A stretch of 64,000 nt of DNA, from positions 3,392,734 through 3,456,733 of the forward strand of contig NZ_HG964446.1 of assembly GCF_000689255.1 (NCBI RefSeq), given 5' to 3'. The notes below the pieces were generated by a model, which saw only the letters and a list, made by a program, of their open reading frames with translations, did no database searches and was not told the DNA's origin. Positions 53,495 to 61,685 of the stretch are shown here, in pieces. Positions within the stretch are counted from its first letter, which is position 1. Every line of letters begins with the position of its first letter. Origin of the DNA: Mycobacterium triplex (GTDB taxonomy: Bacteria; Actinomycetota; Actinomycetes; Mycobacteriales; Mycobacteriaceae). Both the position numbers and the translations under genes were made by a program.

Positions 53495-54946
53495 ATGAAC
53501 ACCGGGACGATCCTCGAGGCCGCCGCCGGCGCAGATCCCGCCCGGACCGCGCTGATCGTGCACGGGCGCACCGTCAGTTACGGCGAGCTGGCGACGGCGG
53601 TACGGCAGTGCGCGACGAGCCTGGCCGCGCACGGCGTCGCACCCGGAGCGCGCATCGCCGTCGTCGATGACGCCAGCCTGTTGTCCATCGCCGCGTTGCT
53701 CGGGGCGGCGCGCATCGGCGCCGCTCCCGCGCTGATGAATCCCGCGCTGACACCGCCGGAGTTGCGGGCGCTGCGCAACAACGCGGGCTGCGCCGATGTG
53801 GCTGTCGCGGGGGAGCGGTACGTCGCCCGGGTCCGGGAAGCGGGTGCCCCCACGGTGTTGACGCTCGCCGATCTCGTCGGCGACCGGGAGCCGGCGTCAT
53901 CCGCCGGCGACACCGTCGATGCGGACGACGACCGGGACGCGTTGATCCTATTCACCAGCGGCACAACGGGACTCCCGAAGGCCGTCGCCATCACCGGCCG
54001 CCGGCTCAGCCTGCGCATCACCGGAATGTCGCGGCCATTCCGGGCCGGCGGCAAGCCCTCGGTGAGCATGCTGACCGTGCCGCTGTTCCATGTCGGCGGC
54101 GCGCTGGGCCTGCTCGGCAGCTTGTATTCGGGCAACACAGCGGTGGTGCAGTCGCGTTTCGACGCCGGCGAATGGCTGCGCCTGGTGTCGAAGCACCGCG
54201 TCAGCACGACGTTCGTGGTGCCGACGATGCTGCAGCGGATCATCGACCATCCCGGCTTCGCCGACACCGATCTGTCGTCGCTGATCGCCATTGCCTACGG
54301 GGCGGCGGCCGCACCGCCGAGTCTGGTGCGCAGGGCCATGGCGGCGCTGCCGCACGTGGCGTTGACCAACGTGTTCGGCCAGACCGAAACCCTGGGCGCC
54401 TACACGACTTTGCTGCCGGACGATCACCACGACCCGGCTCGCGCCGGTTCGGTGGGCCGGCCGTTACCCGGAGTCGAGGTGCGGGTGGTCGACCCCGACA
54501 CGGGCGACGACGTCGAACCCGGAGCAATCGGCGAGCTGTGGGTGAACACCACCCAGAACGTCACCGACGGCTGGCTGCGCACCGGTGACCTCGGTCGCCA
54601 AGATGCCGACGGTTACCTCTTCCCGAGCGGCCGACTGAAGGACACAATCAATCGCGGGGGTGAGAAATTCGGACCGGTCGAGGTCGAAGAGGCATTGCGT
54701 TCACATCCGGCAGTCAGTGATGTCGCGGTCGCCGGGATCGCCGACGACGAGTTGGGCCAACGAGTCGGTGCCGCGGTGGTGGCCTGCGCGCCGGTCACAC
54801 TGGACGAGTTGCGGGCACACTGTCGCGAGTCGATCGCCCACTTCAAGCTGCCCGAGCGATTGGCGATCGTCGACAACATTCCGTACAGCGCAATCGGCAA
54901 GGTCAACCGCGATCAGCTCGCCACGCTGATCGCCGATGGCAGCTAG
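53495..54946 (+). CDS. Acyl-CoA synthetase / AMP-dependent ligase (FadD type)
   Basis: A 483-residue adenylate-forming enzyme that activates a carboxylic acid to its CoA thioester through an acyl-AMP. P-loop LILFTSGTTGLPKAV near residue 150; NVFGQTETLGAYT; the adenylate-binding WLRTGDLGRQDADGYLFPSGRLKDTINRGGEK; and the C-terminal catalytic Lys in YSAIGKVNRDQL. It is shorter than long-chain FadDs, closer to the medium-chain or aryl-acid type. The operon position between two paralogous barrel proteins suggests they handle its substrate or product. Confidence 0.93.
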   Translation: MNTGTILEAAAGADPARTALIVHGRTVSYGELATAVRQCATSLAAHGVAPGARIAVVDDASLLSIAALLGAARIGAAPALMNPALTPPELRALRNNAGCADVAVAGERYVARVREAGAPTVLTLADLVGDREPASSAGDTVDADDDRDALILFTSGTTGLPKAVAITGRRLSLRITGMSRPFRAGGKPSVSMLTVPLFHVGGALGLLGSLYSGNTAVVQSRFDAGEWLRLVSKHRVSTTFVVPTMLQRIIDHPGFADTDLSSLIAIAYGAAAAPPSLVRRAMAALPHVALTNVFGQTETLGAYTTLLPDDHHDPARAGSVGRPLPGVEVRVVDPDTGDDVEPGAIGELWVNTTQNVTDGWLRTGDLGRQDADGYLFPSGRLKDTINRGGEKFGPVEVEEALRSHPAVSDVAVAGIADDELGQRVGAAVVACAPVTLDELRAHCRESIAHFKLPERLAIVDNIPYSAIGKVNRDQLATLIADGS

Positions 54947-54954
54947 GAGTCCAA

Positions 54955-55668
54955 GTGCTGTTTCTGCACGAGACGCACAAGGTGGTGGGTACCCGCCAAG
55001 ACGAATTCGAGGCCGCCTACCGCGACGGCTGGATGCCCACGCTGGCCAACGACGACGATGCCCGGCTGCTCTGGTACACCAACCACGCGCACGGCAGCGG
55101 GCCCTCATACACCGTCGTCACGATCACGGGCATCACCGACGGTGCGGCCTGGGAAAGTCTGGCGCGGCGCGCCCAGCAGGGCGACTTGCGACCGTGGATG
55201 CGCGAACTGGACAACCTGCGCCACGAGGTGACGGGCAAGCTCCTGCTGCCCGTGACGTGGTCGCCCCTGCAATCGGTCGACCTGGCGACCGTGCCGACCG
55301 ATGCCGCAACACACCGGCTGAGCCTGTTCATGGAAGACACCGGCTGGCCCTCGGCGCCACTCGATGACTACATTCGCTCGTGGAACGACATCTACTATCG
55401 GCCGCTGTCTGCGGCACCGGCCCGCATGCGGATACTCGACATCCAGGCCTGTTTCCAAGTCGCGCACGGAAGCTATCGGCGGCGAGAAGCCATGCTGTGG
55501 CAGAAGATTGACGACTCCAACAACTACGCGGCGCTCGTCCATCTGCTGACCGAGGAGGTGCCGCCGGAGTACCGGGCGCCGGGCAGCTACATGTACGAGG
55601 CCCTCAAGTATCGCGATCAGTGGGAGAGCCGGTTGCTGCGGACGTCGGACTGGTCGCCGTTGTACTGA
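54955..55668 (+). CDS. Conserved dimeric-barrel-like protein, second paralogue
   Basis: A 237-residue protein from GTG 54955 with GGAG just upstream. About half its residues match the 52784 protein: VLFLHETHKVVGTRQDEFEAAYRDGWM, DDARLLWYTNHAHGSGPSYTVVTITG, EYRAPGSYMYEALKYRDQWESRLLRTSDWSPLY. It begins eight bases after the ligase stop. The pair may form a heteromer or take different substrates. Function unknown. Confidence 0.82.
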   Translation: MLFLHETHKVVGTRQDEFEAAYRDGWMPTLANDDDARLLWYTNHAHGSGPSYTVVTITGITDGAAWESLARRAQQGDLRPWMRELDNLRHEVTGKLLLPVTWSPLQSVDLATVPTDAATHRLSLFMEDTGWPSAPLDDYIRSWNDIYYRPLSAAPARMRILDIQACFQVAHGSYRRREAMLWQKIDDSNNYAALVHLLTEEVPPEYRAPGSYMYEALKYRDQWESRLLRTSDWSPLY

Positions 55669-55678
55669 ATCTCTTGTG

Positions 55679-56506
55679 TTATACGGTCTTTCGTCGTGTA
55701 TCCATCGCACCACTGGTGACCGATTCCAGGAACGGCTCGGCGACCGCCAGGAAGCCAACCGGATCCGACGAGAAGACCACGTGCCCGGTGTCCAGGATCT
55801 CGAGGCGAGAACCCGCGATGGCGTCGTGCGTGGCGCGCCCGGCGCGCAGCGGTATCGCGATGTCCTTGCGGCCCCACACGATCAGCGTGGGCGCGGTCAA
55901 TTCGGCTGCGCGGCTTCGCAAATCATGCTCGGGCGCCGCAAAGCTTCGCCACAGGCCGGTCAGCGTCCGGCCGCCTTCGGCCGTTCTGGCCGCCGCTATC
56001 GCGCGGGTGGTGATCGCACGGTCGCTGTCGGACTGGGCCTTCATGTAGCCCCGGATGAACGCCGCCGCGCCGAGACGGACGAACGCCGGCGAGCCGATGA
56101 ACCGGCAGAAGCCACGCGTCATCGGGCCCAACGGAACGAAGCCGCCGGTGTTGACCAGGATCAGTCCCGCGACGCATTCGGGTCGCGTGATCGCCAACCG
56201 TGCGGCCGCAAACCCGCCGACCGAATTCCCAATCAGCACGGCCCCGGTCAGGCCCAAGCCGTCGACGACATCCTCGAGCACGTCGGCGAACAGCGGGGCA
56301 CTGGACTCGAGGGCGGAGCCGACGGGGTCGGAGTCTCCGTGGCCCGGCCAGTCCACCGCGACGGTGCGGTAACGCCGGGCCAGCGTCTCGCGGATCGGAT
56401 CGAAGTCGTGGCGGTCGTGCAGTGTGGCGTGCAGCAGTACAACCGTTGGCCCGCTGCCCATTTCGTCATAGGCCACCCGGCCTGCCCGGGTTTGGATTGT
56501 CGGCAT
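55679..56506 (-). CDS. Alpha/beta hydrolase
   Basis: A 275-residue alpha/beta-hydrolase-fold enzyme. HxxxHDRHDF (LLHATLHDRHDF) forms the oxyanion region, the nucleophile Ser is in LIGNSVGGFAA, acid Asp in VWGRKDIAIPL and His in DTGHVVFSSDPVG. It resembles C-C hydrolases and esterases of aromatic catabolism. It converges on the ligase operon and diverges from the DUF962-TetR pair across an 18-bp operator. Confidence 0.92.
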   Translation of the reverse strand: MPTIQTRAGRVAYDEMGSGPTVVLLHATLHDRHDFDPIRETLARRYRTVAVDWPGHGDSDPVGSALESSAPLFADVLEDVVDGLGLTGAVLIGNSVGGFAAARLAITRPECVAGLILVNTGGFVPLGPMTRGFCRFIGSPAFVRLGAAAFIRGYMKAQSDSDRAITTRAIAAARTAEGGRTLTGLWRSFAAPEHDLRSRAAELTAPTLIVWGRKDIAIPLRAGRATHDAIAGSRLEILDTGHVVFSSDPVGFLAVAEPFLESVTSGAMDTRRKTV

Positions 56507-56526
56507 GCTGGTTCCTCTCGATCGGT

Positions 56527-56544
56527 TGACCGACTGGTCGGTCA
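56527..56544. promoter_or_regulatory. TetR-type operator between the hydrolase and DUF962-TetR genes
   Basis: TGACCGAC-TG-GTCGGTCA is a perfect 8+2+8 palindrome, in the form bound by many mycobacterial TetR regulators. It is 21 bases upstream of the hydrolase ATG and 49 bases from the DUF962 ATG. The TetR gene at 56925 is the obvious candidate to bind it, giving autoregulation plus control of the hydrolase. Confidence 0.75.
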
Positions 56545-56592
56545 GGGCGTACGGTACCTGGATAGGAACGTCATGACAAGGAGGGCATCGCG

Positions 56593-56928
56593 ATGGGACA
56601 AGCCCCGCCTCCCGAGGCGCCGTTTGCCGACAAGATGGCCTACTACCGCACGCAACACACGTCGAAGGGGGTCAAGGCGACCCATCGCTTCGGCGTACCG
56701 ATCATCGCGGCCGGCCTGCCGCTGATGTTCGCCAGGCCAAAGGTCGGTGCGTCGATGTTCATCGGCGGTTGGGTCGTCCAAATCCTGGGCCATCGCGTGT
56801 TCGAGAAGAACCTCCCGTCGACGCACAAGGGATGGATCACGTATCAACTCACCGGCGTCATCGACGTCTGCGAGCAATACGGCGAGATGCTGGCACGGCG
56901 CAGCCAGCGCAAGGCGGGACTGCGATGA
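56593..56928 (+). CDS. DUF962 / Mpo1-like membrane protein
   Basis: A 111-residue protein with two hydrophobic segments (FGVPIIAAGLPLMFA, GASMFIGGWVVQILGHRVFE). The family's His clusters are kept: YYRTQHTSKGVKATHRFG and GHRVFEKNLPSTHKG. Yeast Mpo1 is an Fe(II)-dependent dioxygenase that alpha-oxidises 2-hydroxy fatty acids and uses such His. A similar lipid-oxidation role is plausible. Its stop overlaps the TetR start (ATGA). Confidence 0.85.
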   Translation: MGQAPPPEAPFADKMAYYRTQHTSKGVKATHRFGVPIIAAGLPLMFARPKVGASMFIGGWVVQILGHRVFEKNLPSTHKGWITYQLTGVIDVCEQYGEMLARRSQRKAGLR

Positions 56929-57470
56929 GATCGCCTGAGCCCGGACGTAATGCGCTGCTGGACGCGGGGCAGCGCCTGTTGGGCACCGCCGACTTGGCCC
57001 GGATCTCGGTGAACGCGATCGTCGCCGAGGCCGGCATGGCCAAGGGCAGCTTCTACCAGCACTGGCCCAGCCGCGCCGAATACGTGCGGGCTTTGCACAT
57101 CCGCTTTCACGACGAGCTGGTGAGGTCGATCGAAACCGCGATGGCCGATCTGCCGCCCGGCCCCGAGCGGCTCGAGGCCGGGATGAACGCCTATCTCGAC
57201 GGGTGTTTGGCCGAGCCTGCCACCAAGGCATTGCTCGTCCAGTCCCGTACCGAGGCCGGGTTGACCGATTTGGTCGCCGCGCGCAATCACGGCGCGGCCA
57301 TGCTGATGATGCCCGACCTGGAGGCGCTCGGATGGGCGTCGCCGGCGCCGATCGCGGCCCTGCTCGTTGCGGCGGTCGCCGAAATCGCTCTCGTCGAACT
57401 CGACGCCCGGCAGCGTGATGACGAGTTGCGTCGCGGCCTGCTGCGACTCGCGTCTCGTACGCCGGACTAG
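56925..57470 (+). CDS. TetR family transcription regulator
   Basis: A 181-residue repressor with an N-terminal helix-turn-helix, ISVNAIVAEAGMAKGSFYQHWPSRAEYVRAL (residues 24-54), and a helical ligand domain. Coupled to DUF962 by ATGA overlap and probably acting on the palindrome at 56527-56544. It converges on the next TetR gene, the stops overlapping in CTAG. Confidence 0.9.
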   Translation: MRSPEPGRNALLDAGQRLLGTADLARISVNAIVAEAGMAKGSFYQHWPSRAEYVRALHIRFHDELVRSIETAMADLPPGPERLEAGMNAYLDGCLAEPATKALLVQSRTEAGLTDLVAARNHGAAMLMMPDLEALGWASPAPIAALLVAAVAEIALVELDARQRDDELRRGLLRLASRTPD

Positions 57471-58066
57471 GTCAGCGACGCCAGCCCGGAGCGAACCACA
57501 TCCAGACTGGCGGCCACCAGCTCGCCGAGGTCGTCGGTACAGCCGTTGCGGCCCCAATGCTCCACCGCCACAACAAGAGCCGCGGCCAAAGCAGACCCCG
57601 CGACCTCCGCGCCCAGCTCGATGTCGGGCGCGTCCGGTTTGCGGCTCTTGATGAAATCGGTCAGCACCGCGGCGAACGAGGATTGCACCACCCGCAAATG
57701 GCCGGCAATGCGTTCGGCGCTGATCAACTCGGCGCGGGCAGTCGCGGCCTGCCGGACCACCTCGAGATCGTGCGGAAAGGTCGCGACACTGGCCAGCACC
57801 GCGTCGAAGAGCGATTCGGAGGCCGGTCGTTGCGCGAGCGCCTCGGACAGCCATTCCAACTGCGTCTCGTAGTCGCCGAACAGCACCGACTCCTTGGTCG
57901 GGAAGTGCCGGAAGAACGTGCGTTCGGTGACGCCGGCTTCTGCCGCCATCTCGGTGACCGTCACGTTCGCAAACCCCTTGCGGGCGAAGCTCTTTAGCGC
58001 GGCTTGGCGCAGTGCCTCGTGCGTCGATCGTCGGCGCAGCTCGTGGCGATTCATCGGGACGGCCAT
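57467..58066 (-). CDS. TetR family transcription regulator
   Basis: A 199-residue repressor. DNA-binding segment VTVTEMAAEAGVTERTFFRHFPTKESVLFGDY, typical TetR_N. ATG 58066 (MAVPMNRHELRRRSTHEAL) is chosen because the earlier ATG 58108 lies within the putative operator. It is divergent from the FAD oxidoreductase gene at 58181, with two copies of a TGTCAGTxCTGAC motif between them. Confidence 0.9.
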   Translation of the reverse strand: MAVPMNRHELRRRSTHEALRQAALKSFARKGFANVTVTEMAAEAGVTERTFFRHFPTKESVLFGDYETQLEWLSEALAQRPASESLFDAVLASVATFPHDLEVVRQAATARAELISAERIAGHLRVVQSSFAAVLTDFIKSRKPDAPDIELGAEVAGSALAAALVVAVEHWGRNGCTDDLGELVAASLDVVRSGLASLT

Positions 58067-58094
58067 GACAGGCCGATCGTATCTCACCACTTGC

Positions 58095-58133
58095 GTCAGA
58101 ACTGACATCTTCCCATCATGTCAGTACTGACAT
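58095..58133. promoter_or_regulatory. Tandem TetR operator copies upstream of the FAD oxidoreductase gene
   Basis: ATGTCAGTACTGACAT at 58118-58133 is a perfect 16-bp palindrome. A second, imperfect copy GTCAGAACTGACAT lies at 58095-58108, with centres 24 bases apart. They sit between the TetR gene (start 58066) and the oxidoreductase (start 58181), so the divergent TetR is the likely ligand-responsive repressor of both. Confidence 0.75.
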
Positions 58134-58180
58134 AATCTTGTCACGCGAAGACCACCGACTCCCAGGACAGGGCCAGGATT

Positions 58181-59755
58181 ATGAACAAGACGAAATACGA
58201 CGCGATCGTGGTGGGCGCCGGGCACAACGGGCTGACCGCCGCGGCGATCCTGCAACGCGCCGGCCTGCAAACCGTGTGCCTGGAAGCCAATACCTACGCC
58301 GGCGGCATGGCGGCCACGGTCGAATTGATCGACGGCTTCCGCTACGAGATCGCGGGCTCGGTGCAGTTCCCGATGGCCAGCCAACTCACCAAGGACCTCG
58401 GCCTCGACACGCTGCCCGCGATCGAGCCCGACGTGATGTCGATCAACATCGGCGAACACGGGGAAGAGCCGATGGTGTTCTATCGCGATCCGATGCAGCT
58501 GATGACCCACTTGAGCGAGAAGCACGGCATCGAGGCCGTCATGGGTATGGCGGAGCTGATCGGCTGGAGCCAGGCGCCCGCGCGGGCACTCGGCCGCTTC
58601 GACGTGTGCCAGCCACCCAAGACGATCGACGAAATGTACGCCTGCGCAACCAATGACGCCGAACGCCGCGCGATTCACGAAATGTTGTTCGGTTCGGCAA
58701 TGGACGTGATCAACCGCTACCTGCCCGACAAGGACAAGCACGCGGTGATGCGGGGGATGCTGGCGTTCCTGGCCGTCAACTCCACCTACCGTGGCCCCTA
58801 CACACCCGGCAGTGCCGCATGTCTGGCGTTCGCAGTAGCCGTGCCCCAGAACGACGGGGCCAGCACGGCAATGATGACCAAACTCAAGGGCGGCATCGGC
58901 GCACTCACCGAACACCTGCGGGAGCTGTTCATCGCCCATGGCGGCGAGATCCGGTTCCGCACCAAGGTCGAGGAGATCCTGGTCGAGAACGGGAAGACGT
59001 CCGGAGTGCGTCTGCGGGACGGATCGACGATCTCGGCGCCGATCGTGGTCTCCAATCTCTCGCCCGACGTCACCCTCACCGAACTCATCGCACCCGAACA
59101 CGTTCCCGCGGAACTGGTATCTCGTGTCTCCGGCCGCGACCACCGGGCCTCCTTCGTCCAGATTCATTTCGCGCTGGACGGGCTGCCGGAGTTCGCACCA
59201 CCGTATGAATTCCTCAACGACGAGGGCATGCAACAGTCGGTCGGGATCTTCGGCTCGCCCGAAGAACAGCAGCGACAATGGGAGATCTGCCGGCAGGGCC
59301 TCGTTCCGGACAACCCGTCGATGGGCATGCAGATCCCGTCGGTGCACGATCCCGCGATGGCGCCGCCCGGCAAGCACGCGGCAAGCGCATTCGCCTACGC
59401 CTTCCCGGTCGAAGTCGACCGCGACCAGCACGGCCACCTGAAAAACGATATGGCACAGCGTGTTATCGACAAGATCACCAAGTTCGCGCCGAACTTCAAG
59501 GACATCATGATCCGGCACATCACGTTCGCGCCCTACCACATGAACACGATGTTCGGCGCACCCGCCGGCGACTTCTGCCACGGCCTGTTGCACCCGGATT
59601 TGATGGGGCCCAACCGCCCGGGCCCGAAGGGCTTCCTCGACATGCCGATTCCGATCGATGGCCTTTACCTAGGCAGCGCGGGATGCCATGGCGGGCCGGG
59701 CATTACGTTCACGCCCGGCTACAACGCGGCGTATCAGATTCTGCAGGACCGGTAG
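58181..59755 (+). CDS. Phytoene desaturase-like FAD oxidoreductase (PYROXD2/CrtI type)
   Basis: A 524-residue flavoprotein. FAD-binding VVGAGHNGLTAAAILQRAGLQTVCLEANTYAGG at the N-terminus; central GGIGALTEHLRELFIAHGGEIRFRTKVEEILVENGKTSGVRLRDG; C-terminal flavin motif GLYLGSAGCHGGPGITFTPGYNAA. Related enzymes desaturate or isomerise polyprenyl or other lipid substrates; the true substrate is unknown. No carotenoid genes are nearby. Under control of the divergent TetR (inference). Confidence 0.9.
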   Translation: MNKTKYDAIVVGAGHNGLTAAAILQRAGLQTVCLEANTYAGGMAATVELIDGFRYEIAGSVQFPMASQLTKDLGLDTLPAIEPDVMSINIGEHGEEPMVFYRDPMQLMTHLSEKHGIEAVMGMAELIGWSQAPARALGRFDVCQPPKTIDEMYACATNDAERRAIHEMLFGSAMDVINRYLPDKDKHAVMRGMLAFLAVNSTYRGPYTPGSAACLAFAVAVPQNDGASTAMMTKLKGGIGALTEHLRELFIAHGGEIRFRTKVEEILVENGKTSGVRLRDGSTISAPIVVSNLSPDVTLTELIAPEHVPAELVSRVSGRDHRASFVQIHFALDGLPEFAPPYEFLNDEGMQQSVGIFGSPEEQQRQWEICRQGLVPDNPSMGMQIPSVHDPAMAPPGKHAASAFAYAFPVEVDRDQHGHLKNDMAQRVIDKITKFAPNFKDIMIRHITFAPYHMNTMFGAPAGDFCHGLLHPDLMGPNRPGPKGFLDMPIPIDGLYLGSAGCHGGPGITFTPGYNAAYQILQDR

Positions 59756-59759
59756 CCGG

Positions 59760-60275
59760 TCAGCCGCCGAACGTCCCGATCAGCTGCGCCTGCGCGGTAG
59801 CCGCACCGGCGATGGCCTGCGCGGCGCGCACGCCCGCCAGGCCGCCGGGCAGTTGATAGTCGTTGGGGAGCTGATAGAGCGTAAACCGATAGTGGTGAGT
59901 GCCGGTGCCCGCCGGCGGGCAGGGCCCGTGGTATGCGGACTGGCCCGACGTATTCGGCAGGGTGGTCCCACCGCCGGGCGTCTGGCCGTCGGCGCTGCTG
60001 CCGGAGCCGAACGGGATGCCGGTCACGATCCAATGGACGTAGGTCCCGTTGACGGCATCGGGATCGTCGACGACGAGGGCCGCCCCCAGCGGCGCCGACC
60101 AGGTCAACGGCGGCGCGACGTCGGCTCCTTTGCAGGTGTACTGCACCGGTATCGGCGCACCGTTGGCAAACGCCGGGCTGCTGATCGTCAGCGGCGCGGC
60201 GTGCGCGACGCCGGTGCCGGCCACCACCAGTCCCGCCAGAACCGTGCCAATGCGCCGAGCCACCGTGAATCCCAT
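59760..60275 (-). CDS. Exported PEBP / YbhB-like protein
   Basis: A 171-residue phosphatidylethanolamine-binding-protein fold with signal peptide [25 protein letters not shown] motifs: [61 protein letters not shown]. It corresponds to Rv1910c/LppC(Rv1911c) by position; no lipobox is visible. Ligand binding is expected; function in mycobacteria unknown. Start ATG 60275. Confidence 0.9.
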   Translation of the reverse strand: MGFTVARRIGTVLAGLVVAGTGVAHAAPLTISSPAFANGAPIPVQYTCKGADVAPPLTWSAPLGAALVVDDPDAVNGTYVHWIVTGIPFGSGSSADGQTPGGGTTLPNTSGQSAYHGPCPPAGTGTHHYRFTLYQLPNDYQLPGGLAGVRAAQAIAGAATAQAQLIGTFGG

Positions 60276-60343
60276 ACCCACCAGTGTCGCCAACCGCGGC
60301 CAAAGAAGATAGCGCGGCGCCGCGGCCGCCCAAACGGACGGAC

Positions 60344-61348
60344 TCAGGGAACCAGCACGACCTTGCCGATGTTCTCTCGCGCCGCCAGGATCCGGTGCGC
60401 TTCGGGGGCCTGCGCAAACGGCACCGCGGCGTGAACGATCGGGACGGCGATCCCGTCGTCCAGCGCCTGTTTCAGCGGCGTGATCCACGGCTCGAGGGAG
60501 CCGCGGTCATCCCATAACCGCAGCATGTTCAGCCCGATGACCGTCTTCGACTCGGAGAGCTGATCCATCAGATTGAAACCGCGCAGCATCGACAGCGCGT
60601 GCGGAGCAGCGGTGCGCAGCGAGCGCTTCTCGCCCTGCTGCATGGCCGAAACACCATAGCCGACAAGCCTTCCGCCGGGGCGCAGCAATCGATACGACCG
60701 CCGCAGTGACGTTCCGCCCAGGGCGTCGAGGATCACGTCATAGGGGCCGACGTCCTTCCACCAGCCGTCGCGGCGGTAGTCGATCGCGCGGTCGACACCG
60801 AACTCGGCGAGCCTGTCATGTTTGGCCGGCGATGCGGTGCCGTGCACCTCGGCACCGGCGGCCTTGGCGAACTGGATGGCCGCGGTCCCAACGCCTCCGG
60901 CCGCGGCGTGAATCAGCACCCGCTCACCACGGCGCAGTGAACCGTAGCCGTGCAGCGCCGCCCAGGCGGTCGCGTAGTTCACCGGGACGGCCGCACCCTG
61001 TTCGAAGCTCAGTGCGTCCGGAAGTACGACCGAATCTGCGGCAGCAACGTTGACGGTCTCGGCATAGCCGCCGAATCGTGTTCCGGCCAAGATGCGTTCG
61101 CCGACGCGGGTGGGGTCGACGCCGTCGCCGACGGCCGCGACGGTGCCGGCGACCTCGTAACCGACGATCGCCGGAAGTTTCGGCGCATCGGGATACAGCC
61201 CGACGCGGGCCAGGTGATCGGCGAAGTTCACCCCCGCGGCGCGAACGGCGACCTGTAGCTGGCCCGGGCCCGGCGCGGGCGGGTCCGGGCGCTGCTGCAC
61301 CTGCAGGACCGAGGGATCCCCGTGCTTGGTGATTACGACTGCGCGCAT
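60344..61348 (-). CDS. fadB5: Zinc-independent quinone oxidoreductase-type MDR protein FadB5
   Basis: A 334-residue NADPH-dependent medium-chain reductase, homologue and same length as Rv1912c. [17 protein letters not shown] start, [14 protein letters not shown], the NADPH loop [29 protein letters not shown], and [10 protein letters not shown]. It reduces enones or quinones; the FadB label is historical. ATG 61348 follows AAGGAG; the longer frame upstream lacks homology. Confidence 0.94.
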   Translation of the reverse strand: MRAVVITKHGDPSVLQVQQRPDPPAPGPGQLQVAVRAAGVNFADHLARVGLYPDAPKLPAIVGYEVAGTVAAVGDGVDPTRVGERILAGTRFGGYAETVNVAAADSVVLPDALSFEQGAAVPVNYATAWAALHGYGSLRRGERVLIHAAAGGVGTAAIQFAKAAGAEVHGTASPAKHDRLAEFGVDRAIDYRRDGWWKDVGPYDVILDALGGTSLRRSYRLLRPGGRLVGYGVSAMQQGEKRSLRTAAPHALSMLRGFNLMDQLSESKTVIGLNMLRLWDDRGSLEPWITPLKQALDDGIAVPIVHAAVPFAQAPEAHRILAARENIGKVVLVP

Positions 61349-61433
61349 CCCGCTCCTTCCGCTACGCCCGGCCGACGACGTCGCGCCACCCGGGACCCGC
61401 CCGTCGAACGCCGCCATTCTCGTATCGCTCAGG

Positions 61434-61619
61434 TCAAAGCGGCTGTGCCCCACCAACACTCGAGTTGAGATGCTCGGCGACGGCGGGGCGACTGAGCTCG
61501 AACCGGTCGCTGAGTTGCCCGGCGGAAAGTTGCTGGCGCGTCAAAATCTGCCACCGCTCTCGTCGCACCGGATTCGCCAGGACGAGAAAAAGCGATCCGA
61601 AGTCGCCACGCTCCGGCAC
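61434..61619 (-). pseudogene. Truncated ArsR-family regulator
   Basis: Sixty-one codons encode LANPVRRERWQILTRQQLSAGQLSDRFELSRPAVAEHL, a clear ArsR helix-turn-helix up to the recognition helix, and then end in NSSVGGAQPL without the wing and dimerisation helix. None of the other frames downstream supplies the missing part, so a deletion is more likely than a frameshift. A palindrome that could be its operator persists upstream (61654-61672). A short functional variant cannot be excluded. Confidence 0.6.
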
Positions 61620-61653
61620 TATATGTCGGAAATTCCCGACACGCCAACGACCC

Positions 61654-61672
61654 GCGTTATCGCAGATAACGC
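61654..61672. promoter_or_regulatory. Perfect 8-bp inverted repeat between arsR remnant and MBL-fold gene
   Basis: GCGTTATC-GCA-GATAACGC, 19 bases, ends 13 bases before the ATG at 61686 and lies 34 bases upstream of the truncated arsR. It would serve as a divergent operator. Its perfect symmetry suggests continued selection, perhaps by a regulator encoded elsewhere. Confidence 0.6.
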
Positions 61673-61685
61673 TAAGTTGCTCACT

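Noticed and set aside
61326..61685. N-terminal extension of the MBL-fold protein
   Set aside because: The frame runs antisense to the ArsR remnant and across a palindromic operator, with no homology before the ATG at 61686.
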